Positions 36,501 to 43,532 of a DNA stretch of 64,000 nucleotides are shown in pieces. Origin of the DNA: Teichococcus oryzae (GTDB taxonomy: Bacteria; Pseudomonadota; Alphaproteobacteria; Acetobacterales; Acetobacteraceae); contig NZ_VUKA01000007.1 of NCBI RefSeq assembly GCF_008386565.1, positions 11,369 through 75,368 on the forward strand, in the 5' to 3' direction. The first letter of the stretch is position 1, and each line of letters begins with the position of its first letter. Below the pieces are notes generated by a model. The model saw only the letters and a list, made by a program, of their open reading frames with translations, made no database searches and was not told the origin of the DNA. A program made the position numbers and the translations under genes.

Positions 36501-37383
36501 CGCCAACTGGAACGGCAACGTCACCCTCGTTGCCGAAGCGGTCAGCCGGGAAGCGGGTTCGGGAAGCAGCGCCAGTGTCATGGAATCCTTCAGGATCGTT
36601 CTTTCAGCGGTCAATGACGCGCCCGTGCTGGAGCTCGCAGCCGCCGTCCGTGCCGAGGCCGGAGGCACCGCTGTCCCGGCGCTGGGTGGCGCCAATGCCG
36701 CAGATGTGGACAGCGCCTATCTGTCCGGTGCCGTGGTCAGCCTGTCGGGTGCCCTCGTCGGGGACATGTTGAACATCGGCGGCTTCGAACTGACGGCACA
36801 AGGCGGGCGCCTCATGATCGGGGGCACCGGCATCGAGGTTCTGGGCGGGGGATACAATCCCGGCACGGGCATGCTGCGGCTGGGTGGCCGTGCCTCCCCC
36901 GGCATCTATGCCGCCGTGCTGCAATCCCTTGTGCTGGAAAACGCCGAGGGGGAGCTTGCCGCCGGCACGCGCACCATCGCGGTGAAGTTGACGGACCAGT
37001 CCGGCGCGGCATCGGCGCAGCAGAGCGTGGCGCTGGCGGTCGGCCCCGGCGGACCGGATGAGGCAGCGGGCCAGACCTTCACGGGCAGCGCGGCGTCGGA
37101 AGCCATGACCGGTGGTGCCGGCGCGGACCTGTTCCTGATATCCGCGAATGGCGGACATGACGTCATCGATGGCGGCTCCGGCGCCTGGACCGACCAGATC
37201 ACTGTGACGGGCGCCGGTGAACCGGGGCTGGGCGGCTGGACCATTGTGGTGGAAACGCCCGGCGCCACGATGCTCAGGCAAACCAACGGCTTCGCCTTCG
37301 ACCAGGCCGTATCGGGGCATATTTCCTTTTCGGACGGGACCCAGGCGGATTTCCTCCATGTGGAGCGCATCGGCTGGACATGA
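30526..37383 (+). CDS. Giant multidomain surface/secreted protein, type I secretion cargo
   Basis: A 2285-residue protein. Residues 1-~295 are Pro/Ala-rich and probably disordered. Residues ~295-2030 hold 15 domains of ~110 residues each (cadherin/Ig-like, BapA-adhesin style) with the core DxDGSExL...GxPxGAxLSxG...DGSWxL...LxGLxxxPP. Most alternate between a type with PP-x-x-(Y/F/W)-x-G and a type with PP-x-x-SD (units 2, 4, 6, 8, 10, 13). A different beta-rich domain follows (~2030-2175), then one GGAGAD RTX motif and a C-terminal ~90 residues that probably form the secretion signal. There is no Sec signal. ATG 30526 is preferred over GTG 30514. It is probably a biofilm or host adhesin; the role is inferred. 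Confidence 0.88.
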   Translation: MSEPTGSGSIPLETSAVDEDALRALRAVQRMVMQAADGGASALAGGTVAAGGLAGVKEPARNIRGEAPGAEAAAEDETGRRHPAPMESGAAAGSAAMGSRSEPDAMAEPAAAAMPPPQQSPTGGKAALFPEDGLPSPAPASPPALPGQGAGEGSGVPAPRHDALPRRAGEAEPSDAPPAPPATQPVARARPNTPAAEADVPPSLPAAREPARPGPVVSLPASDDPEAPPVPGSPPPAEPRPPALVEPGDAAEKPAPGPQTPPGPVGESERPDPADPDEPTPPIEEPPAPEPVCPPEIAARSVSGSEDTEIALALSAALAAGQQDAGLSVIILGVPAGASLSSGSRQGDGSWLVASENLAGLSITPSRDFAGTLELVLRATAQDSSGSAATEETRFSVQVVPVVDGAVLVGMAAGREDQWITLETTFGSLADDSEQWGEFVLVHGVPQHAALSQGEVLEDGNWAVRREELAAGRVAIRPPADSDATIMLRLEATIWDGAYASAGISAPLKVEVAAMADAPFALAASVIGVEDRPVALDLSAALSDVDGSESLVIRLLGLPAGASLSAGRRGDDGSWLLDGSELSGLSLLAPPDYAGTLVLTLHVLAREANGDTAVTRRDFSVLVQAVADPVTLQAAGEGQEDGWIPLRGSLALNDTDGSEHFGPTLVVRGVPMGAMLSHGLESAPGVWEVPLEAFRSGLLAVLPPADSDADFQLVFSVASHDGTDSSRTSQADVTVVVRAGADAPTVTVQDFHGREDTLLRLSGLGGALQDRDGSEALSFVLSGVPQGSNFSSGTRQPDGSWLFTSAQLASLSMAPPGHLSGSFTMTLTARATEARDDQPTASTSASFTVRLDPVLDAGTIKGNASGSEDNLVVLRPSFATPDNDGSEQWSALTRVAGLPDGASLTAGTEVSPGVWDVSTSDLRTGLISIIPPYNSDVDFKLTLTATLSDTGNGITVSREVTGTSTVTIAARADKPLIDAADAAGAEDGTIPLSLAAGLTDLDGSERLSVKILGVPAGGHLSHGTRGADGGWSVDPADLPALTLIPPKDFSGNLKLTLQATSHDNNSSTATVSRSFTVQVAAVADEALVRTFPALGREDAGIALRISALPTDIDGSETIVALRLADVPEGAIVRAGGVALARQADGSILVQPGQISGLTITPPPHSDQRFTLRVSAISAEANGSQAESAPVPLIVTVQGVADAPVLANATLSGLEDHAIPLNLGAIMPDADGSEALSFVVSGLPDGAVLSAGTYRGPGVWSLTAAEAAAAVLHPPADYAGTLVLTVTAVTQEAGSGSQARSTATLTVRLGAVVDQPGVGGMDGISGDWGRMRGTEDQPITLRLDPGLADRDGSERLVGEILIHDVPAGAVLRLADGSVVAADADGVHRIGVARMEGVFLQLPANSDAEATLRIGMMVEDTGGVRRAIGGVIVIDPAGDADIPLLVVLDATGTGRGVADLGPVAIPLHISTSLADTDGSETLHVWVRDVPQGAVLSAGVPAGGGVWRVPASALADLALLPPAGYGGSFSLRVTSQAIERDGDEATVTRTVRVTVAPPSGSGGACTDPDHPATGPVASLPAAQAPLLRISDAATDEDNAVTLAISLANADNDEGRETLGLRIEGVPAGAFLSAGGRDPLTGHWVLSPAELAGLRFLPPADFAGTIMLAVYGIATEATGDLAEARADLRIEVADVVDGAVISAAPIAAAEDRAVPLNLRVTPRDADHSETVVSIVVTASPGASINGPGVTALGGMRWAIDPEQMGGITATPPLHSNAPLHITVEAVTREAVSGDTHLATHILVLPVAARADAPLVSVADAMGMEDRPVPLQLAAALRDMDGSEILSVVLQGLPSGSRLSAGLNNGDGSWTLTGEQLAGLTLIPPADWDGDMALKLVAHAREISNGSVATTEAEFHVIIAGVADMPVLTVSDRSGMEDTRLPLNLQAALLDHDGSEQLTVTISGLPEGFTLSRGVSLSGGQWRVSGHELAGLELLPAANWNGNVTLVAEAVSREAGSGSSASVMESFRIVLSAVNDAPVLELAAAVRAEAGGTAVPALGGANAADVDSAYLSGAVVSLSGALVGDMLNIGGFELTAQGGRLMIGGTGIEVLGGGYNPGTGMLRLGGRASPGIYAAVLQSLVLENAEGELAAGTRTIAVKLTDQSGAASAQQSVALAVGPGGPDEAAGQTFTGSAASEAMTGGAGADLFLISANGGHDVIDGGSGAWTDQITVTGAGEPGLGGWTIVVETPGATMLRQTNGFAFDQAVSGHISFSDGTQADFLHVERIGWT

Positions 37384-37459
37384 AGGCCGTGCCGCCGCCC
37401 GACCGGAGGCCGGAAGAACGGGGCTGATCCAGCCAGTGGGCCCGGCGTTGCCACCGCGG

Positions 37460-38353
37460 TCAGGCGCCGGCCAGGCTGTTCCGCAGGGCTTCGACCAGTG
37501 CCTCGGCGGCGGGAGGCAAGGAACGGTCGCTGCGGCGGATCAGGCTGACGACGCGGTGAATGCCGGGGCGGCTCACGGGACGCGCCGCCAGCTCCGGCGC
37601 CATGGTGATCTCGGCAGCCGAGGACGGGATCATGGCGATCCCAAGCCCGGTGCGGGCCATGCCGACCAGGGTTCCCATATGCACCGCCTCCTGCGCGGGC
37701 GCGACGATGTGCCCGGCGCTGGCGAAGGCATCATCCACCAGGCGGCGGATGGAACTGTCGGATTCCAGGAGCAGGAGCCGCTCCGTTGCCAGCTTCTGCA
37801 GCGGAATGGACTGCATCCGCGCCAGGGCGTGGCTTGGCGGCAGCAGGGCCAGGATCTGGTCGCGGAACAGGGGCTCCAACGACAACGCGCCACCCGGCCG
37901 GAGATCGGTGGCGATGCCGAAATCCACCTCCTCCGAGCGGACCATCTCGTAAACCTGGCCGGTCACCGCCTCATGCACGCGGACGCCCAGCTCCGGATGG
38001 CTGGCCCGCATCCGGGCAATCGCACCGGGCAGGAGGCTTGCCGCGACGGAAGGGAGGACCGCCAGCCGAACCAGCCCGCGCCTGCGCGCCGCCAGGTCCC
38101 GCAGGCTGGCGATGGCGTGATCCAGATCCTGGAGCAGAGGTTCCAGCGACCGGGCGAGTTCGCGTCCGGCGGCCGTCGGTTCCGCGCCACGCGGCGTCCG
38201 CTCCAGGAGCCGCAGCCCCACTCCGGCCTCCAGCTGGCGGATCTGCACCGTCAGGGCGGGCTGGGTGATGTTCAGCAGCGCGGCGGCCCGGGTGAAGCTG
38301 CCATAGCGTTGCACCATGGCGAAGGCGCGCAGCCCCTTCAGGGTGATTGACAT
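37460..38353 (-). CDS. LysR-family transcriptional regulator
   Basis: A 297-residue regulator with the N-terminal winged helix typical of LysR proteins (LRAFAMVQRYGSFTRAAALLNITQPALTVQIRQLEAGVGLRLLERTPRG), followed by the effector-binding domain (LVRLAVLPSVAASLLPGAI). It is divergently transcribed from the cupin-Bug-CoA operon, 111 bp away, the classic layout for a LysR activator controlling that operon in response to a pathway acid. The T-N11-A motif at 38352-38366 overlaps its own start. It converges with the giant protein gene. Confidence 0.93.
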   Translation of the reverse strand: MSITLKGLRAFAMVQRYGSFTRAAALLNITQPALTVQIRQLEAGVGLRLLERTPRGAEPTAAGRELARSLEPLLQDLDHAIASLRDLAARRRGLVRLAVLPSVAASLLPGAIARMRASHPELGVRVHEAVTGQVYEMVRSEEVDFGIATDLRPGGALSLEPLFRDQILALLPPSHALARMQSIPLQKLATERLLLLESDSSIRRLVDDAFASAGHIVAPAQEAVHMGTLVGMARTGLGIAMIPSSAAEITMAPELAARPVSRPGIHRVVSLIRRSDRSLPPAAEALVEALRNSLAGA

Positions 38354-38366
38354 AAAGAAAGCTTAT
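38352..38366. promoter_or_regulatory. Candidate LysR box ATAA-N7-TTAT
   Basis: An inverted repeat with the T-N11-A spacing that LysR proteins recognise, in an A+T-rich divergent intergenic region. Its overlap with the regulator's start codon suggests autorepression; the site for operon activation may lie elsewhere in 38367-38464. Confidence 0.35.
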
Positions 38367-38464
38367 GGAACACCGATATCTTTTCAATTGATTTATTGCC
38401 TGATCGCCTTTCGAATCCTTCTCAACAAAGGCGCGTGCCAGACGCGGCGGAAAGGGAGGGATCG

Positions 38465-38875
38465 ATGTCCTCAGCGACAGCGAAACGCTATTTTGTGCGG
38501 CCGGAGGATGTTCCCGGCTACAGCCCGGCCAATCACACCGGCACGGTCAACCGCCGCCTGATCAGCCCCGAAACGGTTGGCGCGACCTCGATGGAGGTCC
38601 TGCTCGGCACCATCGAGGCCGGCCAGGGCGCCCTTCCCCACGCGCATCCGGGCATGGAGCAGGCCTGCTACATCCTGTCCGGCCGCGCCCGCGCGGAAGT
38701 CGGCGGCCAGAGCCGCGAGATCGGTCCGGGAGAGATGTGCTTCTTTCCCAAGGGCGAGGAGCATGTCTTCACCGTGATCGGCCCGGAGCCTGTCCAGGTG
38801 CTGGTGATCTATTCCCCGCCCTATGGAGAGGACCCGGCCAAGGTCGTGCGCCGCGTCGCGGAGGCCCACCCATGA
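38465..38875 (+). CDS. Cupin-domain protein
   Basis: A 136-residue single-domain cupin. Motif 1 reads GALPHAHPGMEQACYILSG (two His and one Glu as metal ligands) and motif 2 GEMCFFPKGEEHVFTV (third His). Such proteins bind a small acid or act as isomerases, dioxygenases or sensors; the precise role is unknown. ATG 38465 follows GGGAGGG. It is the first gene of the operon and overlaps the next gene by four bases, which ties it to the CoA pathway. Confidence 0.85.
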   Translation: MSSATAKRYFVRPEDVPGYSPANHTGTVNRRLISPETVGATSMEVLLGTIEAGQGALPHAHPGMEQACYILSGRARAEVGGQSREIGPGEMCFFPKGEEHVFTVIGPEPVQVLVIYSPPYGEDPAKVVRRVAEAHP

Positions 38876-39849
38876 TCCGGCGCCGCAGCCTGCTTGGCGC
38901 CGCATCGCTGCTCGCCCTTCCGGTCGCGCGTCCCGTGGCCGCGCAACCGGGCGGGTGGAAGCCGGAACGTCCCGTCACCCTGATCGTGCCCTTCGCCGGC
39001 GGCAGCGGCACCGATGCCGTGGCCCGTATCCTCGCGGATCTGCTTGGCCAGCAACTCGGCGTGCCGGTGGTGGTGGACAACCGCGCCGGCGCCAACGGTG
39101 CCATCGCCGCCGTGCAGGCCGCGCGCTCTGCACCGGATGGAACGACGCTGTTTGTCACCACAAACACCACGCATTCCGCCAATCCCTCGCTGCTCAAGCG
39201 CATCGACTACGATCCGGTGGCCGATTTCACGCCCGTCGCGCGGGTCGGCAACCTGCCTTTCATGCTGGTGGTCGGCGAAGGGGTGAAGGCCCGCAGCCTC
39301 GGCGAATTGCTGGACATGGCGCGGCAGAAGCCCGGCAGCGTGACCTATGCCAGCGGCAACAGCACCGGCATCGTGGCCGGCGCCACCATGGCGCGCATGG
39401 GCAAGGCCGAGATGCTGCATGTTCCCTATCGCAGCACGCCGCCCGCCATGACGGACGTGATCGCCGGGCGCGTGACCTGCATGTTCGTCGACATCGCGGC
39501 GGGCCTCGCCAATGTGCAGGCCGGCAAGCTGCATGTGCTGGCGATGAGCACCAAGGAACGCTCGGCGCTGATGCCCGGCGCACCGTCCATGGCCGAGGCC
39601 GGGCTGCCGGGTTTCGACATCACCTCCTGGAATGGCGTGTTCGGCCCCGCGAAGATGCCGCCGGAGATCGTGGCGACGCTGAACGCCGCGATCCAGGGCG
39701 CCCTGGTCCGGCCGGAGGTGAAGCAGCGCTTTGCTTCCATCGGCTTCGAGGCGTTTTCCGGCCCGCCGGAAGCATTGGATGCCTTTGTTCGCGCCGAGCT
39801 GGTGAAATGGCGCGACCTGATCGAGGCCGCGGGGATCGAGAAGGAATGA
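38872..39849 (+). CDS. Bug-type tripartite tricarboxylate transporter binding protein
   Basis: A 325-residue periplasmic binding protein of the Bug/TctC family, which captures di- or tricarboxylates and aromatic acids. A signal peptide (MIRRRSLLGAASLLALPVA, cleaved near VAAQ) precedes the typical RPVTLIVPFAGGSGTDAVAR, VVVDNRAGANGAIAAV and IDIAAGLANVQAGKLHVLA-like blocks. The TctA/TctB membrane partners are not nearby, as is common for Bug proteins. The start overlaps the cupin stop and the stop overlaps the CoA-transferase start. Confidence 0.92.
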   Translation: MIRRRSLLGAASLLALPVARPVAAQPGGWKPERPVTLIVPFAGGSGTDAVARILADLLGQQLGVPVVVDNRAGANGAIAAVQAARSAPDGTTLFVTTNTTHSANPSLLKRIDYDPVADFTPVARVGNLPFMLVVGEGVKARSLGELLDMARQKPGSVTYASGNSTGIVAGATMARMGKAEMLHVPYRSTPPAMTDVIAGRVTCMFVDIAAGLANVQAGKLHVLAMSTKERSALMPGAPSMAEAGLPGFDITSWNGVFGPAKMPPEIVATLNAAIQGALVRPEVKQRFASIGFEAFSGPPEALDAFVRAELVKWRDLIEAAGIEKE

Positions 39850-40967
39850 CCGCGCTCGCCGGTCTGCGCGTCCTTGATGCCAGCACGGTGGTGATGGGTC
39901 CCTATGCCACGCGGCTGCTGGCCGATCTCGGCGCCGATGTGCTGAAGGTCGAGCCGCCGGAAGGCGACGTGATGCGCCGCGCCGGCCAGGGCGGCGCCAT
40001 TTTCGCGCATCTCAACCGCAGCAAGCGGAGCGTGGCGCTGGACCTGAAGTCGGAAGCCGGCCGCGCGGCATTCCGGGACCTCGCCGCGGGTGCCGACGTG
40101 CTGGTGCACAACATGCGCCCCGAGGCCGCGGCGCGGCTCGGGCTGCGGCAGGCGGATCTGGCGGACCTCAATCCACGTCTCATCACCGCCTGCGCTTATG
40201 GCTATGGCGAAGGAGGGCCTTATGCGGCGCGGCCGGCCTATGACGACCTGATCCAGGCCGCCAGCGGCCTTGCCGACACCATTGGCCGGGCCGGCGGCGA
40301 CATGCCGCGCTATGTGCCGCTCACCCTGGCCGACCGTGTGGTGGGCGCACATCTGGCCTTCGCCATCATGGCCGCCCTTGCCTGCCGGGAGCGCACCGGC
40401 ATCGCGCAGGAAGTGGCGGTGCCGATGTTCGAGACCTTCGCCGACCTGGTGGCCGGCGACCATCTCGGCGGCCTGAGCTTCGATCCGCCGGAAGGCGGCC
40501 CCTATTACGGGCGGCTGATGTCGCCCCAGCGCCGGCCCTACCGGACGCGAGATGGATGGATCGCCGTGCTGCTCTACACGGACGCGCATTGGCAGCGTTT
40601 CTTCGCGCTGATCGGGGAGCCGGAGGCGCTGCAGGATCCGCGCCTCGCCACGCATGCCGCACGGCAGGCCGGGATCGACCACGCTTATGGAAAGGTCGCC
40701 GAGGCTCTTGCCGGCCGGGGCACCGCCGAATGGATGGACCTGCTGTCCCGCGCCGACATCCCGGCTGCGCCCGTTCATGACGTCATCGGCCTGCGCCAGG
40801 ACCCGCATCTCGCAGCCACCGGCTTCTGGCGCGATGTGGCCTTGCCGGATGGACGTATCCTGCACACCACGGCACCCTTCGGACGCTGGTCGGAAACCCC
40901 CCCGGAGGCACCTGGCGCGCCTCCGCCATGGCCAGCGCCCGCCGAAGCCGACTGGGAGACGCGTTGA
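39846..40967 (+). CDS. CaiB/BaiF family CoA transferase
   Basis: A 373-residue class III CoA transferase that would activate a carboxylic acid using an acyl-CoA donor such as succinyl-CoA. It has the family's MGPYATRLLADLGADVLKVEPPEGD, RSKRSVALDLKSEAGR and PAYDDLIQAASGL motifs. The catalytic Asp is probably the one in LTLADRVVGAHLAF (about residue 163). ATG 39846 overlaps the preceding stop, and the final TGA overlaps the next ATG (TGATG). In this operon it probably makes the CoA ester that the dehydrogenase, hydratase and lyase then process. Confidence 0.92.
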   Translation: MTALAGLRVLDASTVVMGPYATRLLADLGADVLKVEPPEGDVMRRAGQGGAIFAHLNRSKRSVALDLKSEAGRAAFRDLAAGADVLVHNMRPEAAARLGLRQADLADLNPRLITACAYGYGEGGPYAARPAYDDLIQAASGLADTIGRAGGDMPRYVPLTLADRVVGAHLAFAIMAALACRERTGIAQEVAVPMFETFADLVAGDHLGGLSFDPPEGGPYYGRLMSPQRRPYRTRDGWIAVLLYTDAHWQRFFALIGEPEALQDPRLATHAARQAGIDHAYGKVAEALAGRGTAEWMDLLSRADIPAAPVHDVIGLRQDPHLAATGFWRDVALPDGRILHTTAPFGRWSETPPEAPGAPPPWPAPAEADWETR

Positions 40968-42133
40968 TGGATTTCGCCCTCAAACCCGAGCAGGAAGCGG
41001 TGCGCGAGGCCGTGGCCCGCATCTGCGCCGCCTTCGGCGACGAATACTGGCTGGCGCGCGACAAGGATGGGGTCTTCCCGCGCGAGTTCTGTGCCGCCCT
41101 GGCCAAGGATGGCTGGCTCGGCATCTGCATGCCGGAGGAATATGGCGGCGCCGGGCTCGGCATCACCGAGGCGGCGATCATGATGCAGGCCATTGCGCAG
41201 TCCGGCGCCGGCATGACCGGCGCTTCGGCCGTGCACATGAACATCTTCGGCCTCAATCCCGTGGTCGTGTTCGGCACGGATGCGCAGAAGCGGCGCATGC
41301 TGCCGCCGCTGATCGAAGGGCGCGAGCGCGCCTGCTTCGCCGTGACGGAGCCAAATGCTGGCCTCGACACCACCCAGCTCCGCACCCGCGCGGAGAAGCG
41401 CGGCGACCGCTACGTCGTGAACGGCCAGAAGATCTGGATCTCCACCGCCCAGGTGGCCGAGAAGGTGCTGATCCTGGCGCGGACCATGCCGCTCGATCAG
41501 GTGAAGCGCCGCACCGACGGGCTGAGCCTGTTCTACACCGATCTCGACCGCAGCCGCGTCGATGTGCGCGAGATCGAGAAGATGGGCCGCAAGGCGGTCG
41601 ATTCCAACGAGGTGTTCTTCGACAACCTCGAAGTGCCGGAGGAGGACCGCATCGGCGAGGAAGGGCGTGGCTTCGAATACATCCTGCACGGGCTGAACCC
41701 GGAGCGCATCCTGATCGCCGCCGAGGCCGTGGGGCTCGGCCTCGTGGCGCTGGAACGGGCCACCAACTACGCCAAGGAGCGCCGGGTCTTCGGCCGCGCC
41801 ATCGGGCAGAACCAGGCCATCCAGCATCCGCTGGCCGCCAACTGGATGGAGCTTCAGGCCGCCAGGCTGATGATCCTGCAGGCCGCCTGGCGCTATGACC
41901 AGGGCCTGTCTTGCGGCGCCGAGGCCAATGCCGCGAAGTATCTGGCCGCCGAGGCCGGCTTCAAGGCCTGCCAGCAGGCGGTGATGACACATGGCGGCTT
42001 CGGCTACGCCAAGGAATACCATGTCGAGCGCTTCCTGCGCGAGGTCATGATCCCGCGCATCGCACCGGTCAGCCCGCAGCTCATTCTCTGCTTCATCGCG
42101 GAGAAGGTGCTGGGCCTGCCCAAATCCTATTGA
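40967..42133 (+). CDS. Acyl-CoA dehydrogenase
   Basis: A 388-residue FAD-dependent acyl-CoA dehydrogenase. Segments include EEYGGAGLGITEAA, CFAVTEPNAGLDTTQL (flavin/acyl binding), GQKIWISTAQ, NPERILIAAEAVGLG and the C-terminal THGGFGYAKEYHVERFLREVMI, where the catalytic base is likely the Glu after YAK. It oxidises a saturated acyl-CoA to an enoyl-CoA, passing electrons to ETF. In context the substrate could be a branched C5 dicarboxyl-CoA such as methylsuccinyl-CoA; this is inferred from its partners. Confidence 0.93.
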   Translation: MDFALKPEQEAVREAVARICAAFGDEYWLARDKDGVFPREFCAALAKDGWLGICMPEEYGGAGLGITEAAIMMQAIAQSGAGMTGASAVHMNIFGLNPVVVFGTDAQKRRMLPPLIEGRERACFAVTEPNAGLDTTQLRTRAEKRGDRYVVNGQKIWISTAQVAEKVLILARTMPLDQVKRRTDGLSLFYTDLDRSRVDVREIEKMGRKAVDSNEVFFDNLEVPEEDRIGEEGRGFEYILHGLNPERILIAAEAVGLGLVALERATNYAKERRVFGRAIGQNQAIQHPLAANWMELQAARLMILQAAWRYDQGLSCGAEANAAKYLAAEAGFKACQQAVMTHGGFGYAKEYHVERFLREVMIPRIAPVSPQLILCFIAEKVLGLPKSY

Positions 42134-42147
42134 TCGGAAAAGCCCCA

Positions 42148-42609
42148 ATGGCCGGATTGTGGTTCGAGGAACTGAGCGAAGGGCTGGTGATCGACGCCGA
42201 ATGGCGCCGCACCGTGACCGAGGCGGACAATGTCGCCTTCTGCGGTATGACAATGAATGTCGCGCGGCTGCATCTCGACGCCGACTACATGAAGAACAGC
42301 GAGTTCGGGAAGCCTTTGGTGAATTCGCTGTTCACCCTCGGCCTGATGATCGGCATGAGCGTGCACAACACCACCAATGGCACGGCCATCGCCAATCTGG
42401 GCATGAATGACGTGCGCTTCCCGGTTCCCGTCTTCGCCGGGGACACCCTCGGCGTCCGCACGACGGTGCTTTCCGCGCGCCCCAGCAAGTCGCGCTCCGA
42501 TGCGGGGATTGTGACCCTGCTGCACGAGGCCTACAATCAGGCAGGCCAGGTGGTGGCGCGCTGCGAGCGGGCGGCGCTGATGCACCGGCGCCCGACGGAG
42601 GTCGCGTGA
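42148..42609 (+). CDS. MaoC-family enoyl-CoA hydratase
   Basis: A 153-residue single hot-dog-fold hydratase (MaoC/mesaconyl-CoA hydratase-like). Typical features are the N-terminal VTEADNVAFCGMTMNVARLHLDADY and the central FGKPLVNSLFTLGLMIGM, with NDVRFPVPVFAGDTLGVRTTV towards the end. It would hydrate an unsaturated CoA ester such as mesaconyl- or itaconyl-CoA. It lies 14 bp after the dehydrogenase gene and overlaps the lyase gene by one base (TGATG). Confidence 0.87.
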   Translation: MAGLWFEELSEGLVIDAEWRRTVTEADNVAFCGMTMNVARLHLDADYMKNSEFGKPLVNSLFTLGLMIGMSVHNTTNGTAIANLGMNDVRFPVPVFAGDTLGVRTTVLSARPSKSRSDAGIVTLLHEAYNQAGQVVARCERAALMHRRPTEVA

Positions 42610-43469
42610 TGAAACTGCGGAACCTGCTTTTCGCCCCCGCCGATTCTGAACGAAAGCGCGAGAAGGCGCTGGAAAGCGGTGCCGATGCGGTGGTCCTCGA
42701 CCTGGAGGACGCGGTGGGGCCGGACAGCAAGGATGTGGCGCGCAAGGCCGTTGCCGACCTTCTTCCCGGCCGTGCCCGCCATGAGGTCATCGTGCGCATC
42801 AATGCCAGGGGCTCCCAATGGTATCTGCGCGACCTCGCGGCCGTTGTGCCCGGCGCGCCGATGGCGGTGATGCTGCCGAAATGCACCGGCCTCCCCGATA
42901 TTGTCGCGCTGGACCACCATCTTGAGGTTCTGGAGGTCGCGGCCGGAATCGAGGTCGGGCGCATCGAGGTGCTGGCGCTGGTCACCGAAACCGCGGCCGC
43001 GCTGCATGGCCTTGATTATCGCGGGGCGCCGACGCGGCTGCGGGCGCTTTGCTTCGGAGCGGAGGATTTGTCCTCCGATCTCGGCATCACGCCGCGCGGG
43101 CCGGATGGGCATTACGGGGCGCCGGTGCAGCAGGCGCGAAGCGCCCTTCTCCTGGCGGCCGCCGCCGCGGGCCTGCCGGCGCTCGACACCCCCTTTCCCG
43201 ATCCGCGCCAGCCCGATGCGCTTGCCCGTGAAGCGGCCGAGGCGGCGCGCGATGGCTTTGCCGGCAAGCTGTGCATCCATCCCGCGCAGATCGGCCCTGT
43301 CGCCGCCGCTTTCACCCCCGGTGCGGAGCGTGTGGCCTGGGCGCAAAGGGTGGTGAATGCCTTCAAGGCCCAGCCGGATGCCGGCGTGGTCTCGCTGGAA
43401 GGGCAGATGGTCGAGCGGCTCCATCTCCGCATCGCGCAGCGCATCATCAACGCGGCGGGGCCATCCTGA
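42609..43469 (+). CDS. HpcH/HpaI-CitE family CoA-ester lyase
   Basis: A 286-residue aldolase-type lyase related to CitE, malyl-CoA lyase and citramalyl-CoA lyase. Family landmarks are LLFAPADSERKREKALESGADAVVLDLEDAV, VRINARGS, VMLPKCTG, LALVTETAAAL and LCFGAEDLSSDLG. The Glu and Asp of LEDAV and GAEDL hold Mg2+. It would cleave citramalyl-CoA or methylmalyl-CoA to pyruvate plus acetyl-CoA or glyoxylate plus propionyl-CoA. It is the last gene of the operon that starts at 38465. Confidence 0.9.
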   Translation: MKLRNLLFAPADSERKREKALESGADAVVLDLEDAVGPDSKDVARKAVADLLPGRARHEVIVRINARGSQWYLRDLAAVVPGAPMAVMLPKCTGLPDIVALDHHLEVLEVAAGIEVGRIEVLALVTETAAALHGLDYRGAPTRLRALCFGAEDLSSDLGITPRGPDGHYGAPVQQARSALLLAAAAAGLPALDTPFPDPRQPDALAREAAEAARDGFAGKLCIHPAQIGPVAAAFTPGAERVAWAQRVVNAFKAQPDAGVVSLEGQMVERLHLRIAQRIINAAGPS

Positions 43470-43532
43470 TCCCGAGGCCGGCCTGATGATCGTCCCGCCT
43501 GCTCCGGATGGGCAGCTTCACGAAAAGCCGCG

